From Frigoribacterium sp. PhB160 (lineage in GTDB: Bacteria; Actinomycetota; Actinomycetes; Actinomycetales; Microbacteriaceae), in NCBI RefSeq assembly GCF_003751785.1, contig NZ_RKIE01000002.1, positions 682,001 to 746,000 of the forward strand: a stretch of 64,000 bases of DNA, read 5' to 3'. The notes below the pieces were generated by a model that saw nothing but the letters and a program-made list of their open reading frames with translations, ran no database searches and was not told the DNA's origin. Position numbers and translations under genes: made by a program. Positions within the stretch are counted from its first letter, which is position 1; every line of letters begins with the position of its first letter. This document shows, in pieces, positions 9,789-17,747 of the stretch.

Positions 9789-11588
9789 TCAGGGCCGCGC
9801 GGCCAGGAGGGCGCGCGTGTACTCGTGCGCCGGTCGCCCGAACACCTCGGTCGTCACGCCCTCCTCGACGACGCGGCCGTGCTGCATGACCGCGACCCGG
9901 TCCGACATGTGCCCGACCACGTCGAGGTCGTGCGAGATGAGCAGGTACGCGAGGCCGTCCTCCCGCTGCAGGTCGTCGAGCAGGTCGAGCACCTGGGCCT
10001 GCACCGAGACGTCGAGCGCCGACACCGGCTCGTCGCACACGATCACGCGCGGCCCGGGGGCGAGCGCGCGCGCCACCGCCACCCGCTGCCGCTGCCCGCC
10101 CGAGAGCGACGCCGGACTGCGCTCGGCCGTGCCGGGCTCGAGCCCCACGCGCGCGAGCAGCCTCGCGACCTCGCCCTCCACCGACCGGAGGCGCGTGGTG
10201 CGCCCCGCGGTGACCGCGTCGGCCAGCAGGCGGCCGACCGGCCACCGCGGGTCGAACGAGCTCGCCGGGTCCTGGTACACCGCCCCGAGCTGCGGACGTC
10301 GAGCCCGCCGCGCCCGCTCGGCCAGCGGAGCCCAGGGCTCGCCGAGCAGCGAGACCGTGCCCGCGTCCGGCTCGTCGAGGCCCAGCAGGAGGCGCGCGGT
10401 CGTCGTCTTGCCGCTCCCGGAGGCGCCCACGAGGCCGAGCGTCTCGCCCTCGCGCAGCTCGAGCGAGACCTCGTCGACGGCGACCCGCGGCGACCCGCCG
10501 CGCGTCGGGAAGACGCGCCGCAGCCCGTGCGCCGCGAGCACGACCGGCCGGTCGGTCGGCGCCGCCGACGCGGCTGCCGCGGCCGGCGCGGCCGGCGCGG
10601 CAGCTGCCGGCTCTCCCCGCGTCGAACCGAGTTCCGAGCGATGAACCGCGAAGCTTCGCGGTTCATCGCTCGGAACGCGGTTCATGGTGGGGGAGGGAGT
10701 GGAAGCGGGAGCGGGAGCAGGAGCAACGGCGCCGGCACCCGCGCCGGCGCCGGGAGCGAGACGCGCGCCGCGCGCCACGTCGCGCGGCAACGCCGCGAGC
10801 AGGCGTCGCGTGTAGTCGTGCTGCGGCGCGCCGAGCACCGCGCCGGTCGGCCCCTGCTCGACCACGACGCCGTCGCGCATGACGACGACCCGGTCGGCCA
10901 GCCGGCGCACGACGCCGAGGTCGTGGCTGATCGCCAGCACCGCCGTCCCGCCGTCACGGAGGGCCGCGAGCCGGTCGACGACGACGCGCTGCACCTCCGC
11001 GTCGAGGGCGGTCGTGGGCTCGTCGGCCACGATGAGGCCGGGCCGCAGCGCGAGCGCCGCCGCGATGAGCGCGCGCTGGCGGAGTCCGCCCGACAGCTCT
11101 CCCGAGCGGAGGCCGAGCCGCGCCTCCGCGTCGGGCATGCCGACCTCGACGAGGGCCTCGATCGCGCGCTCGCGGCGCTGTCGCGGCGTGAGGCGGGTGT
11201 GCAGGCGGAGGGCGTCGTCGATCTCGCGGCCGATCGGGCGGAGGGGGTCGAGGGAGACGAGGGCGTCCTGCAGCACGAGGCCCACCTGCGGGCCGCGCAC
11301 CCGCCGCCAGGCCGCCTCGCGGAGCTCGAGCAGGTCGGTGCCGCCGAGCACGAGCCGGTCGGCCGCGACGCGACCGCCGCTGAGGCCGAGCAGCGACCGG
11401 GCCGTGACGCTCTTGCCCGACCCCGACTCGCCGACGAGCGCCACGCACTCGCCGGCCGCGACCGTGAACGAGACGCCCGAGACGACCTCGCCCTGGCCGA
11501 ACGACACGCGCAGGCCCTCGACCTCGAGCAGCGGGGCGCCGAGCGGCGAGCCGGCGAGCCGCGAGCCAGCGAGCGGGGCGGCGCTCAC
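9789..11588 (-). CDS. Dipeptide-type ABC transporter, fused double ATPase
   Basis: A 599-residue cytoplasmic ATPase that joins the two nucleotide-binding subunits (DppD- and DppF-like) in one chain. First half: Walker A GESGSGKS, signature LSGGLRQR, Walker B LIVADEPTTALD. Second half: Walker A GASGSGKTT, signature LSGGQRQR, Walker B VIVCDEPVSALD. GTG start 11588 overlaps the permease stop by 4 bp (GTGA); there is open frame to 11732 but it lies inside the permease gene. The Pro/Ala-rich linker between the halves contains a 46-bp perfect palindrome (10631-10676) read in frame. It is the last gene of a substrate-binding-protein / two permeases / ATPase operon. Confidence 0.93.
   Translation of the reverse strand: MSAAPLAGSRLAGSPLGAPLLEVEGLRVSFGQGEVVSGVSFTVAAGECVALVGESGSGKSVTARSLLGLSGGRVAADRLVLGGTDLLELREAAWRRVRGPQVGLVLQDALVSLDPLRPIGREIDDALRLHTRLTPRQRRERAIEALVEVGMPDAEARLGLRSGELSGGLRQRALIAAALALRPGLIVADEPTTALDAEVQRVVVDRLAALRDGGTAVLAISHDLGVVRRLADRVVVMRDGVVVEQGPTGAVLGAPQHDYTRRLLAALPRDVARGARLAPGAGAGAGAVAPAPAPASTPSPTMNRVPSDEPRSFAVHRSELGSTRGEPAAAAPAAPAAAAASAAPTDRPVVLAAHGLRRVFPTRGGSPRVAVDEVSLELREGETLGLVGASGSGKTTTARLLLGLDEPDAGTVSLLGEPWAPLAERARRARRPQLGAVYQDPASSFDPRWPVGRLLADAVTAGRTTRLRSVEGEVARLLARVGLEPGTAERSPASLSGGQRQRVAVARALAPGPRVIVCDEPVSALDVSVQAQVLDLLDDLQREDGLAYLLISHDLDVVGHMSDRVAVMQHGRVVEEGVTTEVFGRPAHEYTRALLAARP
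10631..10676. repeat. 46-bp perfect palindrome inside the ATPase linker
   Basis: 23-bp arms with no spacer and an AAGCTT centre. The arm contains GCGATGAACCGCG. Part of the arm (CGCGGTTCAT) recurs immediately downstream at 10676-10685. It is in frame and encodes part of the hydrophilic linker between the two ATPase domains. It looks like a small inserted palindromic element rather than coding constraint. Confidence 0.85.
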
Positions 11589-12442
11589 GACACGCTCCGA
11601 CCACGGCGGGCGGCCCCGCGCCCGAGCACCGTGGCCGCGGCGGCCGTGACGACGACGGCGATCCCCGGGAAGACGGTCATCCACCACGCGACCTGCACGT
11701 AGGTGCGCCCGGCCGCGAGCATCGCGCCCCACTCCGGCGCGGGCGGCGGCGACCCGAGCCCGAGGTAGCTCAGCGACGACGCCCAGACGACGGCCTGGCC
11801 GAGCCCGAGCGTGACGAGCACGACGACCGGGGCGAGAGCGTTGGGCAGAACGTGTCGCGTCAGGACGGAGCCAGGGCGCCGACCCAGCACGACGGCGGCC
11901 TCGACCATGGCCGAGCGGCGCACGCGGCGCACCTGGCTGCGGACGATGCGCGCGTACCCGGGGGCCGTCGCCAGCCCGACGGCGATCGTGGCCGGCACGG
12001 CTCCCGGCCCGGTGAAGGCGATGACGACGAGCGCGAGCAGCAGCCCGGGCAGCGCGAAGAGCACCTCGAGCAGGCGGCTGACCCCGGCGTCGGCGAGCCG
12101 TCCGGGCAGGGCGCCCCCGCCGAAGCCGGCCGCGAGCCCCAGCAGCACGCCGAGGCCCGTGCCGATCACGGTCGCGAGGGCGCCGATCGCGAGGGAGGCC
12201 CCGGCGCCGTGGACGACCCGGGTCCAGATGCCGCGCCCCGACTCGTCGGTGCCGAAGGGGTGGGCGAGCGACGGCGCCGCGAAGGCGTCCCGGGGCGACA
12301 CCGCGAGCGGGTCGGCGGGGGCGAGCAGGCCGGGCGCGACGGCGGCGACCACGATCAGCAGCAGAACCGCCGCCGCGACGAGCTCGACGACGCGGACGCG
12401 GCCCCGGCGGGAGGCGCGGGGCAGCGTGGGCAGGCTCGTCAC
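11585..12442 (-). CDS. Dipeptide-type ABC transporter permease (DppC/OppC-like)
   Basis: 285-residue inner-membrane permease. About six hydrophobic helices are visible, starting with VVELVAAAVLLLIVVAAVAPGL (residues 18-39). The periplasmic stretch ADPLAVSPRDAFAAPSLAHPFGTDESGRG is the classic DppC signature before the second helix. The EAA-type loop is near VEAAVVLGRRPGSVLTRHVLPN. GTG start 12442 overlaps the upstream permease stop by 4 bp, and its own stop overlaps the ATPase start by 4 bp, so expression is coupled. Confidence 0.93.
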   Translation of the reverse strand: MTSLPTLPRASRRGRVRVVELVAAAVLLLIVVAAVAPGLLAPADPLAVSPRDAFAAPSLAHPFGTDESGRGIWTRVVHGAGASLAIGALATVIGTGLGVLLGLAAGFGGGALPGRLADAGVSRLLEVLFALPGLLLALVVIAFTGPGAVPATIAVGLATAPGYARIVRSQVRRVRRSAMVEAAVVLGRRPGSVLTRHVLPNALAPVVVLVTLGLGQAVVWASSLSYLGLGSPPPAPEWGAMLAAGRTYVQVAWWMTVFPGIAVVVTAAAATVLGRGAARRGRSVS

Positions 12443-13434
12443 GTCGCGCGCTCCCTCGGGTCGACGGCCCGCTCGGCGAGGTCGCCGAGCGCGACGACGA
12501 CGACGTACGCCAGGGCCGAGACCAGGGCGACCCCGGTCACGAGCGGGATGTCGCGGAGGGTGACGGCGCCGAGCAGGGTCCGGCCGAGGCCCGGGCGGGC
12601 GAAGACCGACTCGACGACGACCGCCCCGCTCAGCAGGGAGCCGAACGCCCAGCCCGACAGCGCGAGGCCGGGCAGCGCCGCGTGCCGCAGCAGGTGCCGC
12701 CGGAAGAGCCCCGAGCGCGACTCGCCCCGGGCGCGGGCCGAGACGGCGAACGGCGCGGCGGCGGCGTCGAGCAGCGAGTCGCGGGTCACCTGCCCGAGGA
12801 ACCCCGCGACGGGCACGGCGAGCGTGACGACGGGCATGACGAGCCCGGCCGGCGTGCCCGTGCTGACCGGCGGCAGCAGCCCGAGCTGGGTGCTGAGCAG
12901 GAGCACGAGCACGCTCGCCAGCCAGAAGTGCGGAACGGCCGACGCGACGATCTCGAGCGTCGACGAGACCGCCGCCGCGACGCGGCCCCCGAGCGTCGCC
13001 CACCACGCCGTGCCGAGGGCGATGGCCCACGCGACGACGAGCGAGGCGACGGCGAGCAGCAGGGTGCCGGGCAGCTGGTCGAGCAGCAGTCCGGCCACCC
13101 CGGTGCGGAGCGAGTACGAGGTGCCGAGGTCGCCGGTGGCCAGCCGACCGAGCTGCGCGAGGTACTGCACGAGCAGGGGCTGGTCGAGCCCGTACTGCTC
13201 GCGGACCAGCGCGATCGCCTCGTCGGACGCCTGCGAGCCGGGCCCGCCCAGGATCGCCTCGGCAGGGTCGCCCGGCACGAGGCGGATGGCGAAGAAGATC
13301 AGGGTCGCCACGGCCCAGAGGACGACCAGCCCGCCCACCAGCCGACCCGTCGTCCACCGGAGCGCCGCGGTCAGGCGGGCGCGCCTCCGGGTGGCGGTCG
13401 GCGTCGCCCGGTCAGTCGGTGCGGGAGGCGTCAT
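12439..13434 (-). CDS. Dipeptide-type ABC transporter permease (DppB/OppB-like)
   Basis: 331-residue permease. The first helix LVGGLVVLWAVATLIFFAIRLVPGDPAE carries the family-typical RLVPGDP sequence. Six helices are expected. The cytoplasmic EAA-like loop lies near SARARGESRSGLFRRHLLRHA. ATG 13434 overlaps the end of the binding-protein gene by 23 bp and has no clear ribosome site, so it may be translated by coupling. Its stop overlaps the next permease start (GTGA). Confidence 0.92.
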   Translation of the reverse strand: MTPPAPTDRATPTATRRRARLTAALRWTTGRLVGGLVVLWAVATLIFFAIRLVPGDPAEAILGGPGSQASDEAIALVREQYGLDQPLLVQYLAQLGRLATGDLGTSYSLRTGVAGLLLDQLPGTLLLAVASLVVAWAIALGTAWWATLGGRVAAAVSSTLEIVASAVPHFWLASVLVLLLSTQLGLLPPVSTGTPAGLVMPVVTLAVPVAGFLGQVTRDSLLDAAAAPFAVSARARGESRSGLFRRHLLRHAALPGLALSGWAFGSLLSGAVVVESVFARPGLGRTLLGAVTLRDIPLVTGVALVSALAYVVVVALGDLAERAVDPRERAT

Positions 13435-15064
13435 AGAGCGTGACGGCCGACACCGGCGGCAGGGCGCGGACGCCGGTCACCGACGAGCGGACGAGGTAGT
13501 GGTTCTGCTGGTCGTAGAGCGGCAGCACCGTGTAGCTGTCGAGGACGACCTGCTGCGCCTGCTGGTAGAGGTCGGCCCGCTCGTCGGGATCGGTCGTCTC
13601 GGTGGCCCGCTGCAGCAGGTCGTCGAGCGCCGGGTCGGAGAGCTGCGCGTGGTTGGCGAAGTACCCGCTCGGCGCGGGAGTGATGCCCGACGAGTCGAAC
13701 AGGATGCGCAGCACGTCGGGTCCGACCTTCGTGTACGGGGCGCTGACCAGGTCGTAGTCGTCCGACGCGAGGGCGCCGTACCAGCTCGACAGGTCGAGCG
13801 GCTGCAGCACGACCTCGAACCCGAGGGTCTTCGCGCCCGCCTGGATCTGCTCGAAGAGCGACTGCTCGGCGGGGATCGACTGGTTCGTGCTGACCGGGAA
13901 GGTCAGGGAGAGGCGCGTGCCGTCCTTCGTGCGGTAGCCGTCGGAGTCGCGCTGCGACCAGCCGGCCTCGTCGAGCAGGTCGCCCGCCGCGTCGGCGTCG
14001 ACCTCGAAGAGCGACGGGTCGCCGTACGCCAGCGGCTCGACGCTCGACAGCGGCGAGTACGAGCGCTCGGCCGTCCCGAAGAAGAGCGAGTCGACGGCGT
14101 CGTCGACGTCGATGCCCCGGATGAACGCCTCGCGCACCCGCTCGTCGTCGAAGGGCGCCTTGCCCGAGTTGAGCTCGAGCCGGTTGGAGGCACCGGGTCG
14201 CGGCGCGTCGATCTCCGTCAGCTGGTCGTCGGACGCGGCCGCGACGAGGGTGTCGGGCTGCGCGTTGTCGATGACGTCGACCTGGCCGGCCTGGAGGGCG
14301 GCGTAGCGCGCCGCGGAGTCGGGGATGAAGCGCCAGACGACCGACTCGAGGTGCGCCGGGCCGTCGTGTCCGGCGTCGGCGGGCGGCGAGACGTAGTCGT
14401 CGTTGCGGGTGAAGGTGATCTGCTGCTGCTTGGTCCACTCGTCGACGACGAAGGGGCCCGTGCCGACGGGCGACTCGCAGTTCTCCTCCTGCGAGCGGCC
14501 GAGCGCCTCGGGCGACTCCATCGCGAGCCAGGGCTGGCTGAGCGACTCGAGCAGGGCGCTGTCGGGGGCGCTGAGGTCGAAGCGGGCGGTGTGCTCGTCG
14601 ACGGCCTCGACGCCCGTGACCTTCGCCAGGGCGAGGTAGCCGGTCGACGACAGCGTCGTGGGGTCCTGCACGTGGGCGACGTTCGCCGCGACGGCCTCGG
14701 CGTCGAAGGGCGTGCCGTCGGTGAACGAGACGTCGTCGCGCAGCGTGAAGGTCCAGCTGAGCCCGTCGTCGGCGACCTGCCACTCGGTCGCGAGCCACGG
14801 GATGATCGCGCCGTCGGAGTCGGTCGAGACGAGCGACTCGGCGTACTGCGTCGCGACGAGCGCCTGCGGGTAGTTGCCGCCGACGTGCGGGTCGAGGCAG
14901 GTCGGCTCGGCGTCGCCCGTCGCGTAGGTGAGCGTGCCGCCCTCGACGGGCGTCGCGTCGGCGTCGGGGGCGCCGCCGCTCGTGCAGGCGGTGAGCGCGA
15001 GCACGGCCGCGGCGGCGAGCGCCGCGGTCGACAGGGCACGGGAGGGCAGGAGGCGCGGCGACAT
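13412..15064 (-). CDS. ABC transporter substrate-binding lipoprotein (SBP_bac_5)
   Basis: 550-residue extracytoplasmic binding protein for peptides or a related ligand, anchored as a lipoprotein. The N-terminus MSPRLLPSRALSTAALAA leads to lipobox LTAC with Cys27. The mature part begins with GTLTYATGDAEPTCLDPH, typical of family 5 binding proteins. I chose ATG 15064 because it gives a proper signal peptide; an open upstream extension has none. It is the first gene of the importer operon. The inverted repeat at 15115-15136 upstream suggests repression by the divergent TetR protein. Ligand unknown. Confidence 0.92.
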   Translation of the reverse strand: MSPRLLPSRALSTAALAAAAVLALTACTSGGAPDADATPVEGGTLTYATGDAEPTCLDPHVGGNYPQALVATQYAESLVSTDSDGAIIPWLATEWQVADDGLSWTFTLRDDVSFTDGTPFDAEAVAANVAHVQDPTTLSSTGYLALAKVTGVEAVDEHTARFDLSAPDSALLESLSQPWLAMESPEALGRSQEENCESPVGTGPFVVDEWTKQQQITFTRNDDYVSPPADAGHDGPAHLESVVWRFIPDSAARYAALQAGQVDVIDNAQPDTLVAAASDDQLTEIDAPRPGASNRLELNSGKAPFDDERVREAFIRGIDVDDAVDSLFFGTAERSYSPLSSVEPLAYGDPSLFEVDADAAGDLLDEAGWSQRDSDGYRTKDGTRLSLTFPVSTNQSIPAEQSLFEQIQAGAKTLGFEVVLQPLDLSSWYGALASDDYDLVSAPYTKVGPDVLRILFDSSGITPAPSGYFANHAQLSDPALDDLLQRATETTDPDERADLYQQAQQVVLDSYTVLPLYDQQNHYLVRSSVTGVRALPPVSAVTLYDASRTD

Positions 15065-15114
15065 GGGGCTCCGGAGGCGGGGGCGGTGAGGTGGTCGGGG
15101 AGGGCTGACGATCG

Positions 15115-15136
15115 CTCGGTCTCTTTCTGTACCGAG
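15115..15136. promoter_or_regulatory. Likely TetR operator in the importer/TetR divergent spacer
   Basis: Perfect inverted repeat CTCGGT-N10-ACCGAG in the 102-bp spacer between the binding-protein gene and the TetR gene. Position and symmetry fit an operator for the adjacent regulator controlling both directions. Confidence 0.6.
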
Positions 15137-15166
15137 TCCAACAAGCCCGTCAGGGAGTCTAGCGCC

Positions 15167-15802
15167 ATGATGGTCGTCGTGACCCCGACCGACGACGACG
15201 CCGCGACGCCCCGGGCCGCCGCCCGCGGCGGGCGCCCGCGGCGCTCCTCCGGCGACGTGCTCGCCGACGCCGCCGCCGAGCTCTTCCTCGAGAACGGCTA
15301 CGCGCGCACGACGGTCGACCAGATCGCGCAGCGGGCGGGCGTCAGCCGGGCCACCTTCTTCAACTACGTCGACGCGAAGGCCGACCTGTTCTGGCTCGAC
15401 CTCGACGCGGCGCTGGCGGGCCTGGGCGACCGGCTGCGCGCCTCCTCGGGGCTGTCGCCCGTGAGGGCGGTCGAGGCGGCGCTCGTCGGCGTCGGCCGCG
15501 ACCACGACCGCGACCGGGTGCCGTGGGCGCTCACGCAGTCGGAGGCGATGCGCCTCGGCGACGACCTCGTCGCGTCGGCGGCGGTGCGCTTCGTCCGGCT
15601 GCAGGCGACGGTGGCGGCGTACCTCGCCGAGCGGACGGGCGGCCGGGCCGACGACCTCGGTCCCTCGGCCGCCGCCGCGGTGCTGCTGGCGGCCGCGGGG
15701 GCGGCGGTCACGGCCTGGGCCCGCGCCGGGGTCTCGCGGGGAGATCTCGGCGACGTGGTGGCGGTCGCCCTGGAGCCCGTGGCCGACGGGCTCGACCGCT
15801 GA
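15167..15802 (+). CDS. TetR/AcrR family transcriptional regulator
   Basis: 211-residue one-component repressor. The N-terminal helix-turn-helix spans about residues 49-68 (TVDQIAQRAGVSRATFFNY) and matches TetR-family positions closely. The C-terminal helical domain for ligand binding is Ala/Val-rich and not informative. ATG 15167 is followed by a second ATG; either could be used. It is divergent from the dipeptide-type importer, with the only clean palindrome between them, so it probably controls that operon and itself. The inducer is unknown. Confidence 0.88.
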   Translation: MMVVVTPTDDDAATPRAAARGGRPRRSSGDVLADAAAELFLENGYARTTVDQIAQRAGVSRATFFNYVDAKADLFWLDLDAALAGLGDRLRASSGLSPVRAVEAALVGVGRDHDRDRVPWALTQSEAMRLGDDLVASAAVRFVRLQATVAAYLAERTGGRADDLGPSAAAAVLLAAAGAAVTAWARAGVSRGDLGDVVAVALEPVADGLDR

Positions 15803-15815
15803 CGCGTCGTGCGGG

Positions 15816-16346
15816 CTAGCGGCTGGGGACCGTCGGCGTCGGCGCCGTCGGGGGAGTGACGCCGGGGGCGAGCACGTCGACGGCGTCGGGCGTCTCGGCC
15901 GCCTTCGGGAAGACCCACTTGTTCATCGCCCAGTAGCGGAAGACCATGGCGATGAGGGTGCCGATGATCGGCCCGCTGACGAAGTCGGCGACCTCCATCG
16001 TGGTGCGGCTGACGTTCGGCACCTCGAGGCCGAAGCCGTAGCGCGAGAGGTAGAGGGGCGCCGAGTTGAGGCCGACGCCGATCGCGCTGACGACGACGAA
16101 GAGCAGCATCTCGTGCGCCGTGTGGCGCTCGCCGCGGTCGTCGAAGGACCACTTCTTGTTCATCCAGTACGAGACGACGGTGGCGACGATGATGCCGATC
16201 GCCAGGGCCGTGACCGGGTGCTGGGGGATCACGAAGAGCTTCAGCCCGTAGTTGATCACCATGGTGATGACGAAGCCGATGCCGCCGACGACCAGGAACC
16301 GCAGGGCGGAGGGATTGGCCTTGGCCAGTCGGATCAGAGCGTGCAC
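15816..16346 (-). CDS. GtrA family membrane protein
   Basis: 176-residue integral membrane protein with four hydrophobic helices (starting near FLVVGGIGFVITMVINYGL, VTALAIGIIVATVVSYWMN, MLLFVVVSAIGVGLNSAPL, VSGPIIGTLIAMVFRYWAMNK). GtrA proteins are linked to translocation or use of polyprenyl-phosphate-linked sugars. The start is GTG 16346 with GTGGGG just upstream; an open extension to 16415 is unlikely. No glycosyltransferase is adjacent, so its partner is elsewhere. It converges with the TetR gene, 13 bp apart. Confidence 0.85.
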   Translation of the reverse strand: MHALIRLAKANPSALRFLVVGGIGFVITMVINYGLKLFVIPQHPVTALAIGIIVATVVSYWMNKKWSFDDRGERHTAHEMLLFVVVSAIGVGLNSAPLYLSRYGFGLEVPNVSRTTMEVADFVSGPIIGTLIAMVFRYWAMNKWVFPKAAETPDAVDVLAPGVTPPTAPTPTVPSR

Positions 16347-16460
16347 TGCCCCACGGTACCTCGGCCCCCTATGAGCCAGCCGCACCGGGGCACGCCGCAC
16401 TCGGTGTCCGGCCATCGCCCGTCGTCGGCAGGGCTCGCCCGGCTGCGGCGTCGGGGGCGG

Positions 16461-17474
16461 TCAGCGACGCAGGGGGAGGCTCGGCTCGTCCGGCGTCGAG
16501 AGCGTGAGCACCGCCTCCTCGACGGCGTCGTGCTCCTCGAGCTCGCGCTCGACGCGGCGGAGGGCGACGGCGACGTGCTCCTCGCGCTCGTCGCCCCGCA
16601 TGTCGACCGCCGCGACCAGGTAGAGGCGCCCCGGGCCGACGAACTCGGTGTGGAGGTACGTGACGCGGTCGATCTCGGGGCGCGAGAGCAGGCGGTCGAG
16701 CACCGTCGCCTCGAGCTCGTCGCTGGGGCTCTCGCCCACGAGGAAGCGCCGGTTGCGGTCGACGAGGACGAGGGCGACGACGCCGAGCAGCACGCCGACG
16801 AGGATCGAGCCGACCGCGTCGAACACCGCCGAGCCGGTCAGCTGGTGCAGCAGGATGCCGAGGAAGGCGATGACGAGGCCGACGAGGGCGGCGGCGTCCT
16901 CGGCGAAGACGGCCCGCAGGGTCGAGTTCGAGCTGCGCAGCACGAAGCGGAGGGTCGGCAGCTGCCGGTCCTTCGCGGTGCCCCGCGCCTGGCGGAAGGC
17001 CTGGGTGAAGGAGACGCCCTCGAGCACGGAGGCGACGGCGAGCACGACGTAGTTGACGAGGTAGTCCTCGGCCTCCTCGGCGGCGCCGAGCTGGGAGATG
17101 CCGTGCTGGATCGACACGACGGCCCCGACCGTGAAGAGGCCGAAGGCGGCGAACATCGACCAGACGTAGGTCTCCTTGCCGTAGCCGAGCGGGTGGTCGA
17201 CGTCCCTCTTCTTGACCCCGCGCTTGTCGGCGACGAAGAGGAAGACCTCGTTGCCGGTGTCGGCCCAGGAGTGGGCGGACTCGGCGACCATCGAGGCCGA
17301 GCCGGTCAGGAAGGCGGCGACCGTCTTGGCCACGGCCACGAGCAGGTTCGCGAGGAAGGCGATGACGACGGTCAGCGAGCTCTCGGGCTTCGGGCCCGAC
17401 GCCTCCGGAGGGGTCGACGGCGTGCCCGAGGGCTGCGGGGGGCGGCCGGCGGAGGCCGGGGGGTGCGTGGTCAT
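16461..17474 (-). CDS. Cation diffusion facilitator, ZnT9 (SLC30A9)-like
   Basis: 337-residue predicted divalent-metal/proton antiporter. The helix-2 metal motif appears as HSWADTGNE (HxxxD), while the second motif is EDAAA instead of HxxxD. The HPLGYGKETYVWSM segment after helix 2 and the long soluble C-terminal domain resemble the SLC30A9-like branch rather than FieF/CzcD. The N-terminus is Pro-rich and cytoplasmic. Start ATG 17474 gives MTTHPP; the frame is open to 17558 without a better start. It is divergent from the ileS T-box leader. The metal cannot be assigned. Confidence 0.85.
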   Translation of the reverse strand: MTTHPPASAGRPPQPSGTPSTPPEASGPKPESSLTVVIAFLANLLVAVAKTVAAFLTGSASMVAESAHSWADTGNEVFLFVADKRGVKKRDVDHPLGYGKETYVWSMFAAFGLFTVGAVVSIQHGISQLGAAEEAEDYLVNYVVLAVASVLEGVSFTQAFRQARGTAKDRQLPTLRFVLRSSNSTLRAVFAEDAAALVGLVIAFLGILLHQLTGSAVFDAVGSILVGVLLGVVALVLVDRNRRFLVGESPSDELEATVLDRLLSRPEIDRVTYLHTEFVGPGRLYLVAAVDMRGDEREEHVAVALRRVERELEEHDAVEEAVLTLSTPDEPSLPLRR

Positions 17475-17531
17475 GACGTCGATCCTGCACTGCCTGCACC
17501 GATCGCGCCGCGCCTCCTCGACGCGTAGGAT

Positions 17532-17745
17532 GGGGGCCTGCGTCGATCCGGCCATCACCGGGGAGCTCTCGGAAGAACGCGGCGTGCCCCTCGGGGCTCG
17601 TCGTCAGTAGAACCGAGCGGGTCAGGCCCGTCACAGCCGCAGCAGAGTGGTCGCCCCCGCGCGGGGCGGCAAGCGGGGTGGTACCGCGTCCGGTCGAGGA
17701 GCTCGCCGGGTCGTCCTCGTGGCCGACCGCATCACCCTGGAGACA
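17532..17745 (+). promoter_or_regulatory. T-box riboswitch leader of ileS, probably translational
   Basis: A TAGGAT -10-like box at 17526-17531 precedes the leader. An ATC triplet at 17554-17556 sits in the expected specifier position for Ile in a reduced stem I. CAGTAGAACCGAGCGGG follows (about 17605-17621). The conserved T-box TGGTACCGCG lies at 17679-17688; its TGGT can pair with ACCA of uncharged tRNA-Ile. A GAGGA...TCCTC complementary pair (about 17696-17718) follows before the ribosome site GGAG at about 17740. No terminator T-run is seen, so control is likely at translation initiation, as known for actinobacterial ileS T-boxes. Confidence 0.88.
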
Positions 17746-17747
17746 CC

